A stretch of DNA of 61,003 nt from Rhizobium album (lineage in GTDB: Bacteria > Pseudomonadota > Alphaproteobacteria > Rhizobiales > Rhizobiaceae). Both the position numbers and the translations under genes were made by a program. Every line of letters starts with the position of its first letter. Position 1 is the stretch's first letter. The notes beneath the pieces were generated by a model, which had not been told where the DNA came from, searched no databases, and saw nothing but the letters and a program-made list of their open reading frames with translations. This document shows positions 36,290 to 44,320 of the stretch, piece by piece. The DNA lies in NCBI RefSeq assembly GCF_003122325.1, contig NZ_QFBC01000024.1, positions 1 through 61,003 of the forward strand, in the 5' to 3' direction.

Positions 36290-36370
36290 GGGGATGCGCT
36301 TTCGTCTGCGCAGGTCCGGATGCAACGCGGATGCGCGCTTTCACCGGATGATGTGCGTCAGGCCATGTAG

Positions 36371-36417
36371 AAAAACAAAAAACCCCACGTTCCGCTCTCA
36401 GCGAACCCGCGGGGTTT
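36371..36417 (-). terminator. Rho-independent terminator downstream of amiR
   Basis: On the minus strand AAACCCCGC...GTGGGGTT forms the outer stem with an inner GTTCGCTGAGAGCGGAAC hairpin, followed by TTTTTTGTTTTT. It lies 50 bases after the amiR stop and could end the amiC-amiR transcript or act as an attenuator for read-through into urtA. A hexaloop hairpin precedes it immediately. Confidence 0.85.
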
Positions 36418-36433
36418 CGTCACCCTTTATGTG

Positions 36434-36451
36434 CGCAGCGTCTTTGCCGCG
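36434..36451 (-). promoter_or_regulatory. Hexaloop hairpin, candidate ANTAR (AmiR) binding site
   Basis: On the minus strand CGCGGC-AAAGAC-GCTGCG forms a 6-bp stem (one G-U) and a six-base loop AAAGAC with A at loop position 1 and G at position 4. This is the known signature of RNA hairpins bound by ANTAR antiterminators. It lies between the amiR stop and the terminator at 36371-36417. AmiR is itself an ANTAR protein, so autogenous control is implied. Confidence 0.6.
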
Positions 36452-36466
36452 GACAATTTCAAAATG

Positions 36467-37171
36467 CTAACTGAGAAGTTCATGCGAGTCAATCACCGCT
36501 GCAGCGATGGCACCGATGGTCACGCGCTTTTCCATCGCCTGCTTGCGCAGGAAGTTGTAGGCCTCTTCTTCGCTCAGGTTTTTCAAGCGGATAAGCAGCG
36601 CCTTCGCCCGCTCGACGACCCGCATGGTGCGCAGATTCTCGTCGAGCTTGTCGATCCGCCCGCGAAGGCGCCGCTCATACTGGAAATGCTCACGCGCCAT
36701 CATCAGCGCCGACTGGATCATCCGCGCCGTCGCCGGATAATGCAGCATGCCGTGCGCCGCGCAGTTGTGCACGAGCTTCAGGTTGAGCGGCGCCTTGCCG
36801 TCATCCACGAGGATAAGCGCCGAGGACGGTTCCCCCGGCACCCAGGGTATGCGCTGGGGAAGATCGTCCGACAGCAGGCAGAAGATCGCGTCGTACTGCA
36901 AGGGTATCTGCGCCGGCTTCGGCCAGATGTGCCGTACGGCTACGCGCTGACGCTGCAGCTCCCGGATCAGGAACTCGCCATTGTCGTCCCGCTCGACGAT
37001 GACGGCGACAGTGAATTCGGCCGGCAGGCCGGTCGCCCGCGGGCGTTCCTCCGCGGCCGCGCGGCTTTCCGTTTTTTGAGTGCCGATCCATCGGTCCTGT
37101 CCATAGTCGGCCCTCGACATCTCAGGCATCTTTTCCTCCCGCGCGGGACGACGCGTTCCTGTTCCCTGCAT
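36467..37171 (-). CDS. amiR: ANTAR-domain antiterminator AmiR
   Basis: This 234-aa protein has a pseudo-receiver-like N-terminal half (VAVIVERDDNGEFLIRELQRQ..., AIFCLLSDDL) without the phospho-acceptor Asp pattern. A coiled-coil helix (FQYERRLRGRIDKLDENLRTM) leads to a C-terminal ANTAR three-helix domain (RVVERAKALLIRLKNLSEEEAYNFLRKQAM... region, residues about 170-230). ANTAR proteins bind tandem hexaloop hairpins in nascent RNA and prevent terminator formation. In the Pseudomonas system AmiC sequesters AmiR until an amide binds. The gene starts immediately after the amiC stop with no gap, which fits co-translational complex formation. Confidence 0.93.
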   Translation of the reverse strand: MQGTGTRRPAREEKMPEMSRADYGQDRWIGTQKTESRAAAEERPRATGLPAEFTVAVIVERDDNGEFLIRELQRQRVAVRHIWPKPAQIPLQYDAIFCLLSDDLPQRIPWVPGEPSSALILVDDGKAPLNLKLVHNCAAHGMLHYPATARMIQSALMMAREHFQYERRLRGRIDKLDENLRTMRVVERAKALLIRLKNLSEEEAYNFLRKQAMEKRVTIGAIAAAVIDSHELLS

Positions 37172-38323
37172 TCAGCAATTCTCCAGACAACGACCATAAC
37201 CGATGAGATAGGGATCGGCCTTCACGCTCGTCTGCGACTGGAAGACGATGTCGAACTGGCCCTGCCGGTTTGCCCGACCGATGCGGGTCCACACGTCCGC
37301 ATGTCCCCAGACGGGATTGATCGACACACTTCCCTGTGGCGCCTCGAACTCCGCACCCATGACGAAGGTTCGCAACTGCCTGGTGTCAAGGGAGTTGGTC
37401 TCTTCCAATGTCCGCGCGAAAAGGTTGACCTGAAAATACGATGCTTCGAGGCACATGTTGGTCGGTTCGTCGCCGCCGTATCGCTTCTGGTAATGGTTGA
37501 CGAAGCTGTTGTTGCACGCCGTCTCGATGCCCTGGAAGTACGCCGCCGCCGTGTAATGCCCTTCGCCAACGTCATAGCCCATTGCGCGGATCTCCGCCTC
37601 CGTCGTGGTCAGGCTGGCGATCGGCACGGTTTTCGGGTTGAGGCCGAGATCATGATAGGCCTGATAGAGGAAGGTGGTGGATTCGCCGACGACCGTGGAA
37701 AAGATGACGTCCGGCTGCGCCTGTTTGATCTCGCGCACGAGCGGCACGAATTCGCTCCGATCAGCCTCGAGACGCAGGTATCGCTCACCAACGACCGTGC
37801 CGCCATTGTTGCGCACCAGTTCCCGCATCACGCGGTTGGATTCGCGCGGATAGACATAGTCCGATCCGACGAAGAAGAAGCGGTTGCCGAACTGGCTCAT
37901 CAGCGCCTTGCAAAGCTGCACGGAATTCTGGTTCGGCGTCGCACCGGTATAGATCACGTTCGGCGAGAATTCGAAACCCTCGTAAAGTGTCGGATACCAA
38001 AGAAGGCCGCCCAGTCGCTCGACGACCGGCAGGACCGCCTTGCGGCTTGCCGAGGTATAGCAGCCAAAGATCGTGCTGACGCCGTCCTCGACCATCAAAC
38101 GCTTGGCATATTGTCCGTAGGAACGGATTTCCGAGCCCGGATCGTAGACGATCGGCTCGATCCGGCGGCCGTTGACGCCGCCCCGGTCGTTGATTTCATC
38201 GATGGCGATCAGCGTGCCGCGTAGCTGCGTTTCCTCGATGACCGACATGAATCCGGTCTTGGAGAACAGCACTCCGACGCGCCATGGCGCAGACGTCCGC
38301 TGGTTTCGGTTGAGAGCTCCCAT
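37172..38323 (-). CDS. amiC: Amide sensor AmiC (cytoplasmic UrtA-like protein, negative regulator of AmiR)
   Basis: This 383-aa protein is a homologue of the UrtA binding protein next door (shared FGCYTSASRKAVLPVVERLG, FVGSDYVYPRESNRV). It has no signal peptide: it begins MGALNRNQRTSAPWRVGVLF with no hydrophobic segment. That is the hallmark of AmiC, which stays in the cytoplasm, binds short amides and releases AmiR. The adjacent amiR and downstream amiE confirm the assignment. It is the first gene of the minus-strand unit, behind a strong promoter and a leader terminator. Confidence 0.92.
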   Translation of the reverse strand: MGALNRNQRTSAPWRVGVLFSKTGFMSVIEETQLRGTLIAIDEINDRGGVNGRRIEPIVYDPGSEIRSYGQYAKRLMVEDGVSTIFGCYTSASRKAVLPVVERLGGLLWYPTLYEGFEFSPNVIYTGATPNQNSVQLCKALMSQFGNRFFFVGSDYVYPRESNRVMRELVRNNGGTVVGERYLRLEADRSEFVPLVREIKQAQPDVIFSTVVGESTTFLYQAYHDLGLNPKTVPIASLTTTEAEIRAMGYDVGEGHYTAAAYFQGIETACNNSFVNHYQKRYGGDEPTNMCLEASYFQVNLFARTLEETNSLDTRQLRTFVMGAEFEAPQGSVSINPVWGHADVWTRIGRANRQGQFDIVFQSQTSVKADPYLIGYGRCLENC

Positions 38324-38462
38324 TGTCTCGTTTCATCCTGTATTTGATCCCCTTTTTTGATCGGCTTGCGCTGGTGAGGTCTTTTCGCCTCATCGCTTCA
38401 GCTTGCCGAGGTGCCGTCCGTCCGCGTTCCGCCGGATGCGCCTGTTTTCTTTCTCCCGCCAG

Positions 38463-38508
38463 AAAACAAAAAACCTCCCAGCCTCGGAACGATGCGAGGC
38501 ACAGGAGG
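38463..38508 (-). terminator. Leader terminator upstream of amiC
   Basis: On the minus strand CCTCCTGTGCCTCG pairs with CGAGGCTGGGAGG (small internal mismatch) around CATCGTTC, followed by TTTTTTGTTTTCTG. It lies between the promoter at 38572-38600 and the amiC start at 38323, so it would attenuate the whole operon. Its T-run pattern resembles that of the two terminators before urtA. Confidence 0.88.
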
Positions 38509-38529
38509 CGACATTGCGCTCAGAAGTCT

Positions 38530-38563
38530 GGCGGCAACCTTGCCGCCCGTCACCGGATTGACG
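38530..38563 (-). promoter_or_regulatory. Tandem hexaloop hairpins in the amiC leader, candidate AmiR binding site
   Basis: On the minus strand the first hairpin is CGTCA-ATCCGG-TGACG (38563-38548) and the second is GGCGGC-AAGGTT-GCCGCC (38547-38530). Both have perfect stems and six-base loops, side by side, about 20 bases before the terminator. The second loop has A at position 1 and G at position 4, the ANTAR target signature; the first has A1 but C4. Tandem hexaloop hairpins followed by a terminator are the known architecture of ANTAR-controlled leaders. Confidence 0.7.
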
Positions 38564-38571
38564 TCCCGTTA

Positions 38572-38600
38572 CGATAAGATCGGGAAATGGGGAATGTCAA
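38572..38600 (-). promoter_or_regulatory. Sigma-70-type promoter of the amiCR operon
   Basis: On the minus strand a perfect -35 TTGACA (38600-38595) is followed after 17 bases by TTATCG (38577-38572). Transcription would start near 38565, directly before the tandem hairpins at 38530-38563. The strong promoter plus terminator is consistent with control by antitermination rather than initiation. Confidence 0.75.
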
Positions 38601-38755
38601 CATGCGGTGCTTCGAGCCGTTATGTCGTCGCCGTGTCGCCCGCTGTCCGCCACAACACGCCGCAAATGCCGGTTGAGAGCGTGAAATCCACTCGCGGATT
38701 TGCCGACCACGCTCCCTTGTCGGGAGTCGCTTAGAGAAATTACACCACATTCACA

Positions 38756-38770
38756 TTCAAGTCACTTGAA
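38756..38770. promoter_or_regulatory. Palindrome TTCAAGT-C-ACTTGAA upstream of the peptide ABC operon
   Basis: A perfect 7-bp inverted repeat with a one-base centre lies 150 bases upstream of the binding-protein gene, in an AT-rich part of the 597-base region between divergent operons. It is a likely operator; the XRE-cupin regulator at the end of the downstream operon is one candidate binder. The rest of this intergenic region holds the amiC leader, and no further gene is seen. Confidence 0.45.
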
Positions 38771-38920
38771 CATAATTGCGATTGTGTTTACAAAAATCAC
38801 GGAAGCAAGCGGAACCAAAAGAAATCCGCCTTCCACGAGGGGCACCAATTTCATTAACACTTTCCGGCCGAGAGCCGGCGCCCCTTTGCGTGCTTTTCGC
38901 CAACCAGAGGGAATCTGATC

Positions 38921-40474
38921 GTGACGATAAACCGACGTGAATTCATGAAGGCGACCGCCCTCGGCGTCGCCGCGCTTTCGTTGCCAAGCATTGCCAGCCG
39001 AGCCATGGCCGCATCCGGCTCGCTCATCTTCGCGGCAGCAGGCACCGTAACGAGCAGCTGGGACCCGACCTCGCACACGGTCGCCCCGCAGATTACCGCC
39101 GAGGGATTCCTCTTCGGCCACCTGACCAAATGCCCGATGAGCGAGGCCAACCCGGGTGAGATTCTGCCGGATCTCGCAACTGAATGGTCCGTCATCGACG
39201 AGCACACGCTGGAATACAAGCTGCGACAGGGCGTCACCTTCCACGATGGCAAGCCCTTCACCGCAGCAGACGTGAAGGCAACCTACGAATACGCCTCCAA
39301 CCCCGACCGTCCCGCCTCCGCCTGGTATCCGGGACGCGTGGATGTCGAAGTCGTCGACGACTACACCGTGCGGCTGAACACCAAACAATATGGCTATCCG
39401 GCCATCAACTTCTGGTACGTTTCAAGCTTCCTGCCGATCCTGTCGGCCGCCGACGTCGCCAATCCCGACACGCTCAAGCAGAAGCCGAACGGCACCGGCC
39501 CGTTCAGATATGTCGAAACCGTCGGCGACCAGATCAAATTTGCCGCCTTCGACAAATTCCACGAAGGCAAGCCGTCGATCGAGGAGATCGTCTGGGCCTA
39601 TGTGCCGGACGCCAATACCCGTGTCCTCGGCCTCCTCAACGGCCAGTATCACCTCACCGAGCGCCTGGAGCCTGAGCAGTATCTCTCCCTCCACAAGGAG
39701 GCGGGCCTCAAGACGGACCGCTCACTTTCCAGCGAGAACAAGTATCTCCACTTCCGTTGCAACAAGCCGCCCTTCGACGACCCACGCATCCGGCTGGCAG
39801 TCTGCCACGCCATCGACCGAGCACAGGTCCTTGCCGTCGTCGGCGAAGCTGGCCAGGCGTCCAACTGCCATGTCTCACCGGTGAAGTTCGGCTTTACCGA
39901 CGTGAAGGACTATCCGGAATACGACCCGGAAAAGACGCAGGCGCTTCTTGCCGAAGCCGGCTTCCCGAATGGGCAGGGCCTGCCCGAAATCGAATACATC
40001 ACGTCGGTCGGCTTCTATCCGAAGACCCGCGAATACGGCGAGCTCATCACCGCCATGCTGCAGGAGCAGGGCTTCCCGATAAAGCTCACGACGCTGGAAC
40101 CCGCGGCTTGGGAAGAACAACTCTATCGCCGCGCCGACGGCCAGGGTCCGGGCCATATCATCGACGTCGGCTGGATCACTGGCTCACCCGAACCGGACCT
40201 CGTTCTGCGGCCGAACTACCACTCGAAGTTCGCGCTCATCAACGGCGTCAATGATCCCGAGATCGATGCGTCCCTCGACAAGGAGCACGGCGCGACCTCC
40301 ACGGAGGAGCGCCTGAAGATCCTGCAGGAAGAGACCTTGCCGCTCATCGCCGGGAAGGCGCCGAGCATTTCGCTGTTCTCCTCGGTCTTCCTGCGCGCGA
40401 TGAGTGCGAAACTCGACGGCGTCACGTTCTACCCGAACGGGCCGATCGATCTGTCCAAGGCGACGCTGTCCTAG
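38921..40474 (+). CDS. Peptide/nickel-type ABC transporter substrate-binding protein (SBP_bac_5)
   Basis: Start GTG at 38921 (only candidate at the Tat signal). The 517-aa protein begins TINRREFMKATALGVAALSL, a twin-arginine signal peptide ending near SRAMAA. The mature protein shows DLATEWSVIDEHTLEYKLR and GVTFHDGKPFTAADVKATYEY, the family-5 binding-protein signature, and KPNGTGPFRY. Family members bind oligopeptides, dipeptides, nickel or opine-like compounds. The operon also encodes an M20 amidohydrolase and an SDR, so an N-acyl or peptide-like compound is a plausible ligand. A stable intercistronic hairpin follows the stop. Confidence 0.93.
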   Translation: MTINRREFMKATALGVAALSLPSIASRAMAASGSLIFAAAGTVTSSWDPTSHTVAPQITAEGFLFGHLTKCPMSEANPGEILPDLATEWSVIDEHTLEYKLRQGVTFHDGKPFTAADVKATYEYASNPDRPASAWYPGRVDVEVVDDYTVRLNTKQYGYPAINFWYVSSFLPILSAADVANPDTLKQKPNGTGPFRYVETVGDQIKFAAFDKFHEGKPSIEEIVWAYVPDANTRVLGLLNGQYHLTERLEPEQYLSLHKEAGLKTDRSLSSENKYLHFRCNKPPFDDPRIRLAVCHAIDRAQVLAVVGEAGQASNCHVSPVKFGFTDVKDYPEYDPEKTQALLAEAGFPNGQGLPEIEYITSVGFYPKTREYGELITAMLQEQGFPIKLTTLEPAAWEEQLYRRADGQGPGHIIDVGWITGSPEPDLVLRPNYHSKFALINGVNDPEIDASLDKEHGATSTEERLKILQEETLPLIAGKAPSISLFSSVFLRAMSAKLDGVTFYPNGPIDLSKATLS

Positions 40475-40481
40475 ACCGTCT

Positions 40482-40512
40482 GCGGGCGATGCGCGGGCAT
40501 CGCATCGCCCGC
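40482..40512 (+). other. Intercistronic hairpin after the binding-protein gene
   Basis: GCGGGCGATGC (40482-40492) and GCATCGCCCGC (40502-40512) form a perfect 11-bp stem with a nine-base loop, eight bases after the binding-protein stop. No T-run follows, so it is more likely an mRNA-stabilising element than a terminator. The same placement is seen after urtA. Confidence 0.65.
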
Positions 40513-40542
40513 TCTCGCTCCCGTATCGCCGGATACCCACCT

Positions 40543-41532
40543 ATGGCTTTTGCACTGGAATTCTTCTTGCGGCGTATCAGTCAGGGCGTTCTCATCGTCC
40601 TGGCCGTCGCCTTCGTCATTTTCGCGCTGCTGCGCATCGCCCCGGGCGATCCGATCCGTATCATCCTCGGCCCTATGGCAACGCCGAGCGCCATGGAGGA
40701 GACAGCCGAACGCTTCGGGCTGCGTGATCCCATCCCGGTGCAGTTCCTGCGCTATCTCGGCGATATCGCCAAGGGTGACTTCGGCAATTCCTTCATCCGC
40801 GGTAAGCAGGGCGGCACCACAGGTGGCTCCCAGGATGCCGCCGGCTCCCCACCCGTCGAGCGGGCCGCGGTCATCGAGCTGATCGCGAAGGCCTTGCCCT
40901 ATACACTGCTGCTCGCGGCCTGCGGCTTCCTGCTTGCCTGCCTCGTCTCGATACCGCTCGGTATAATGGCGGGGGTGAGAAACAACGGCTGGCCGCAGAA
41001 GGTCGCCCTTTACCTCTCCTCCCTGCTCGTCTCGCTGCCCAATGTCTGGGTCGGCATCGTCCTCATCTACCTGCTCTCGGCCCGTACGGGCTGGCTGCCC
41101 GCCATCGGTTATCGGCATATAGGCTATGTGATCATCCCCGCGATCGTCGTCGCGATAGAGCTTGCGCCGGTAATGATCCGTTCTATCTCGGTGGCCGTTG
41201 CGACGAATGTGCAGGACCCGTTCTACGAGATCGGCCAGGTGCGCGGTCTCAGCGCAAGGGCCATGCTTTTCCGGCATGTGCTGCGCAACGCAGCCGTTCC
41301 CCTGCTCAACAGCTTCGGCGCGCAGATGATCGGCATGCTGCTCGGCGGCCTCTTCGTCGTCGAATACATCTTCAGCTTCCCGGGTATCGGCCTTTTGACG
41401 ATCAACGCGGTCTTCCAGCGCGACTTCCCTGTCATCCAGACGGTCGCGATCTTCGCGAGCACCGTGCTCGTCTTCATCAACATCGCCGTCGATTTTGCCT
41501 CGACGACGATTGACCGGCGCCTGAAGTTCTGA
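40543..41532 (+). CDS. DppB-type ABC transporter permease
   Basis: Start at ATG 40543 (MAFALEFFLRRISQGV...); the frame upstream runs through the hairpin. The 329-aa protein has the N-terminal FLRRISQGVLIVLAVAFVIF helix, RIAPGDPIRIILGP, FLRYLGDIAKGDFGNSF and EIGQVRGLSARAMLFRHVL, which is the EAA coupling loop, ending with LLTINAVFQRDFPVIQ. These match OppB/DppB permeases. It forms a channel with the next gene. Confidence 0.94.
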   Translation: MAFALEFFLRRISQGVLIVLAVAFVIFALLRIAPGDPIRIILGPMATPSAMEETAERFGLRDPIPVQFLRYLGDIAKGDFGNSFIRGKQGGTTGGSQDAAGSPPVERAAVIELIAKALPYTLLLAACGFLLACLVSIPLGIMAGVRNNGWPQKVALYLSSLLVSLPNVWVGIVLIYLLSARTGWLPAIGYRHIGYVIIPAIVVAIELAPVMIRSISVAVATNVQDPFYEIGQVRGLSARAMLFRHVLRNAAVPLLNSFGAQMIGMLLGGLFVVEYIFSFPGIGLLTINAVFQRDFPVIQTVAIFASTVLVFINIAVDFASTTIDRRLKF

Positions 41533-41540
41533 GGGAAATC

Positions 41541-42452
41541 ATGGCCATCATATCCTCAATCCCGCAGTCCAGTGCCCCGGCTCGAAGCCAGAGCGTCAAT
41601 GCCCGCATCCTGCGTCTTGCCTGGCGATCTCCTGAAATGAAGGTGGCGAGCGCCCTCTTCCTGGCGCTTTGCCTGCTGACGCTGTTCGGCCCTTTCATCA
41701 TCGACGCGTCGGCGACGAAGATCTCCGTCGCCGACAAGTTCCTGCCGCCCATCTTCATGGACGGCGGCAGGCTCCCCTATTTCCTCGGAACCGACCAGCT
41801 CGGCCGCGACCTCCTGCTCCGCTCGCTGGTCGGCCTGCGCAACGCCTTCCTGATCGGCGTCGTCAGCGTCATCCTCATGTTCGCGCTCGGCTGCGCCATC
41901 GGCATCTTCTCCGGCTATCGCGGCGGCTGGACGGATGTCGTCCTGATGCGCATCACCGATATCCAGATGTCCATCCCGGTCATCATCCTTGCCATCACCA
42001 TCCTCGGCATGTCGCGGCCGAACCCGTTCACCATCGTTGCGGTGCTCGTCCTCTCCGGCTGGCCCATCTATGCCCGCGTCGCACGCAGCGTGACGCTTGC
42101 CGAGCGGCAGAAAGAATATGTGCGCGCCGCACGCATCATTGGTGCCTCGGACCTGCGCATCATGATTCGGCACATTGCCCCATCCATCCTGCCACCCATC
42201 GCCTTCGTCGCGGTCCTGGACGTGGCCCGCATGATGATCTTCGAGGCGATCTTCGGTTTCATCGGCATCGGCATCCAGCCGCCGACGCCAACCTTCGGCA
42301 CGATCATCTCCGGCGGTACGCAGTACCTGCTGAATGCGTGGTGGATCACCATCGTACCCGGCTGCCTGCTGGCGCTTTCGCTGGGTAGCCTGAACCTCAT
42401 CGGCGGCGTTCTGGAGAGAAGCCGGAACCTCGTTCTACAGGGAGCAGCGTGA
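41541..42452 (+). CDS. DppC-type ABC transporter permease
   Basis: This 303-aa protein lies eight bases after dppB-like. It has the DppC-specific LGTDQLGRDLLLRSLVGLRN, VRAARIIGASDLRIMIRHIA (EAA loop) and IGIQPPTPTFGTIISGG, with six predicted membrane helices. The stop overlaps the next start (TGA within GTGATG). Second permease of the importer. Confidence 0.94.
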   Translation: MAIISSIPQSSAPARSQSVNARILRLAWRSPEMKVASALFLALCLLTLFGPFIIDASATKISVADKFLPPIFMDGGRLPYFLGTDQLGRDLLLRSLVGLRNAFLIGVVSVILMFALGCAIGIFSGYRGGWTDVVLMRITDIQMSIPVIILAITILGMSRPNPFTIVAVLVLSGWPIYARVARSVTLAERQKEYVRAARIIGASDLRIMIRHIAPSILPPIAFVAVLDVARMMIFEAIFGFIGIGIQPPTPTFGTIISGGTQYLLNAWWITIVPGCLLALSLGSLNLIGGVLERSRNLVLQGAA

Positions 42453-44320
42453 TGGGAACGGAACCTCTCCTGACAGTCGAAAACCTCAGCATCTGCCTCG
42501 GCACGGGGGACGGCGCGCGCGCGCTGCTTTCGAACATCACCTTCGCGGTGAAACCCAAATCCGTTCTCGGCATCATCGGTGAAAGCGGCTCGGGCAAGAC
42601 ACTCCTCTCGCGCGCCCTGGTGAACTGGGTGCGTGCGCCGCTCCAGGTGACTGCCGGCAAGGTAATCTATCAAGGTCTTGACCTACTTGCCTTGCCGGAG
42701 ACGCAAATGGCCCGCCTGCGCGGTCGCGAGATCGCCTATATCGGAGCCAACCCGACCACCGCGCTCGACCCGACCGTACCGGTGGGCCACCAGATCGAGG
42801 AGAAACTGCGGACCATCGAGCCGGGCCTGTCCGGCCAGGAAGCAAGGAAGCGCGTCATTGCGATGCTCGATGCCGTGCGCATTCCTTCTGCCCGCTCCCG
42901 CTTCGACGAATATCCCTTCCAGTTCTCGGGCGGCATGATGCAGCGGGCGATGATCGTCGATGCGCTGATCTCCAACCCGAAGCTGCTGGTCGCCGACAAC
43001 ATCACCCAGCCGCTGGACGTAACCGTCGCCGCTCAAATCCTCCGCCTGCTACGCGACCTGCAGCGGGACTTCGGTACCTCCATTGTCTTCGTCTCCTCCT
43101 CGTTCGGCACCATCGTCGATATCGCTGACGAGGTCGTTGTTCTCGACAAGGGAAAGATCGTGGAGGCGCAGGATACCGGCAGGATCCAGAAGAGCCCGGA
43201 CCATCCTTATACAAGGGAGCTGCTCGCCAAGGTCCCGCGTCTCTGGCATGGCGTGAGTGGCGTGCCGCAGGTCCATGTCGAGCCCGTCGTCCTCAGCGTG
43301 CGTGACGTCGCCAAGACCTACGAGGTGAAGGATCGCGCCTCCTTGTTCAAGAAGAACCGCGTGCAGGCGGTCCGCGGTGTATCCTTCGAGGTTCGCCGCG
43401 GCGAAAGCCTTGGACTCATCGGTGAATCCGGTTGCGGCAAATCCACCCTGTCGCGCCTCCTTTCCTCGCTCGAGCCGCCGGATCGCGGCGCGATCGAGGT
43501 GAACGGTGTCGATGTCGCCACCCTGCACGGCGATGCCCTGCTTTCGATGCGCCGCCGGTTCCAGCTCCTCCTGCAGGACCCCTACAATTCCATCCCGTCG
43601 CATGTTTCCATCGGCACGACCATCGCCGAGCCGCTGCGCATCCACCGGCTCGCCTCCGGGAACGGTTTGAGGGAGCGTGTTTGCGCCGTGATGCAGGAAG
43701 TCGGGCTCTCGCCCGACCTCTACGACGCCCTGCCTGTCGGCCTCAGCGCCGGGCAGCGGCAGCGTGTCAACATCGCGCGGGCAATGGTTCTCGAACCGAG
43801 CGTGCTGATTCTCGATGAGACACTGTCCGCACTCGATCAGGTCGAGCAGGCCAAGCTCCTCGACCTCTTCGACAATCTCCAGCGCAAACACGGCATCACT
43901 TACCTCTACATCTCCCACGACCTTGCCATGGTGCGGCGCGCCTGCGCGCGGATCGCGGTCATGTATCTCGGCAAGATCGTCGAGATCGGGGATAACGAGA
44001 CAATCTTCGATGAGCCCGCCCATCCCTATACACGTACGCTTCTGAGCTCGGTGAGCACAGTCGAGGCAAAACCATTCCTGCCGAAGGATTACCTGCTCGA
44101 AGGCGAGCCGCCCGATCCGATCCATATCCCCGAAGGCTGCTCTTTCCGCAGCCGCTGTCCCTTCGTCATCGAAACCTGTCGGAGCGTCGAGCCGCCGCTA
44201 TCGACCAGAGCCGGCACAAGTGCAGCCGCGTGCCATCTCGGCCTGGAGCGCCTACCGATGCCTTCTGTCATGACGCCAGGGCGCCCCGGATCGGATTTGA
44301 AACAAATGGACAGCCTATGA
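42452..44320 (+). CDS. Fused DppD-DppF-type ABC ATPase (two nucleotide-binding domains)
   Basis: This 622-aa protein starts at ATG 42452 (GTG 42449 is possible). Domain 1 (about residues 5-260) has Walker A GESGSGKT and signature FSGGMMQRAMIVDAL. However, Walker B reads LLVADNITQPLD, with Asn in place of the catalytic Glu, and the switch position is VSSSFG rather than ITHD. Domain 2 (about residues 290-600) is canonical: GESGCGKST, LSAGQRQRVNIARAM, LILDETLSALD, YISHDLAMV. It ends with CSFRSRCPFVIETC. One ATP site is therefore probably catalytically weak, giving an asymmetric ATPase. It serves the DppBC-type permeases. Confidence 0.93.
   Translation: MGTEPLLTVENLSICLGTGDGARALLSNITFAVKPKSVLGIIGESGSGKTLLSRALVNWVRAPLQVTAGKVIYQGLDLLALPETQMARLRGREIAYIGANPTTALDPTVPVGHQIEEKLRTIEPGLSGQEARKRVIAMLDAVRIPSARSRFDEYPFQFSGGMMQRAMIVDALISNPKLLVADNITQPLDVTVAAQILRLLRDLQRDFGTSIVFVSSSFGTIVDIADEVVVLDKGKIVEAQDTGRIQKSPDHPYTRELLAKVPRLWHGVSGVPQVHVEPVVLSVRDVAKTYEVKDRASLFKKNRVQAVRGVSFEVRRGESLGLIGESGCGKSTLSRLLSSLEPPDRGAIEVNGVDVATLHGDALLSMRRRFQLLLQDPYNSIPSHVSIGTTIAEPLRIHRLASGNGLRERVCAVMQEVGLSPDLYDALPVGLSAGQRQRVNIARAMVLEPSVLILDETLSALDQVEQAKLLDLFDNLQRKHGITYLYISHDLAMVRRACARIAVMYLGKIVEIGDNETIFDEPAHPYTRTLLSSVSTVEAKPFLPKDYLLEGEPPDPIHIPEGCSFRSRCPFVIETCRSVEPPLSTRAGTSAAACHLGLERLPMPSVMTPGRPGSDLKQMDSL

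Noticed and set aside
36431..38224. 597-aa open frame on the plus strand
   Set aside because: It is antisense to amiR and amiC, and crosses their junction; composition is shadow-like and both minus-strand genes are well supported.
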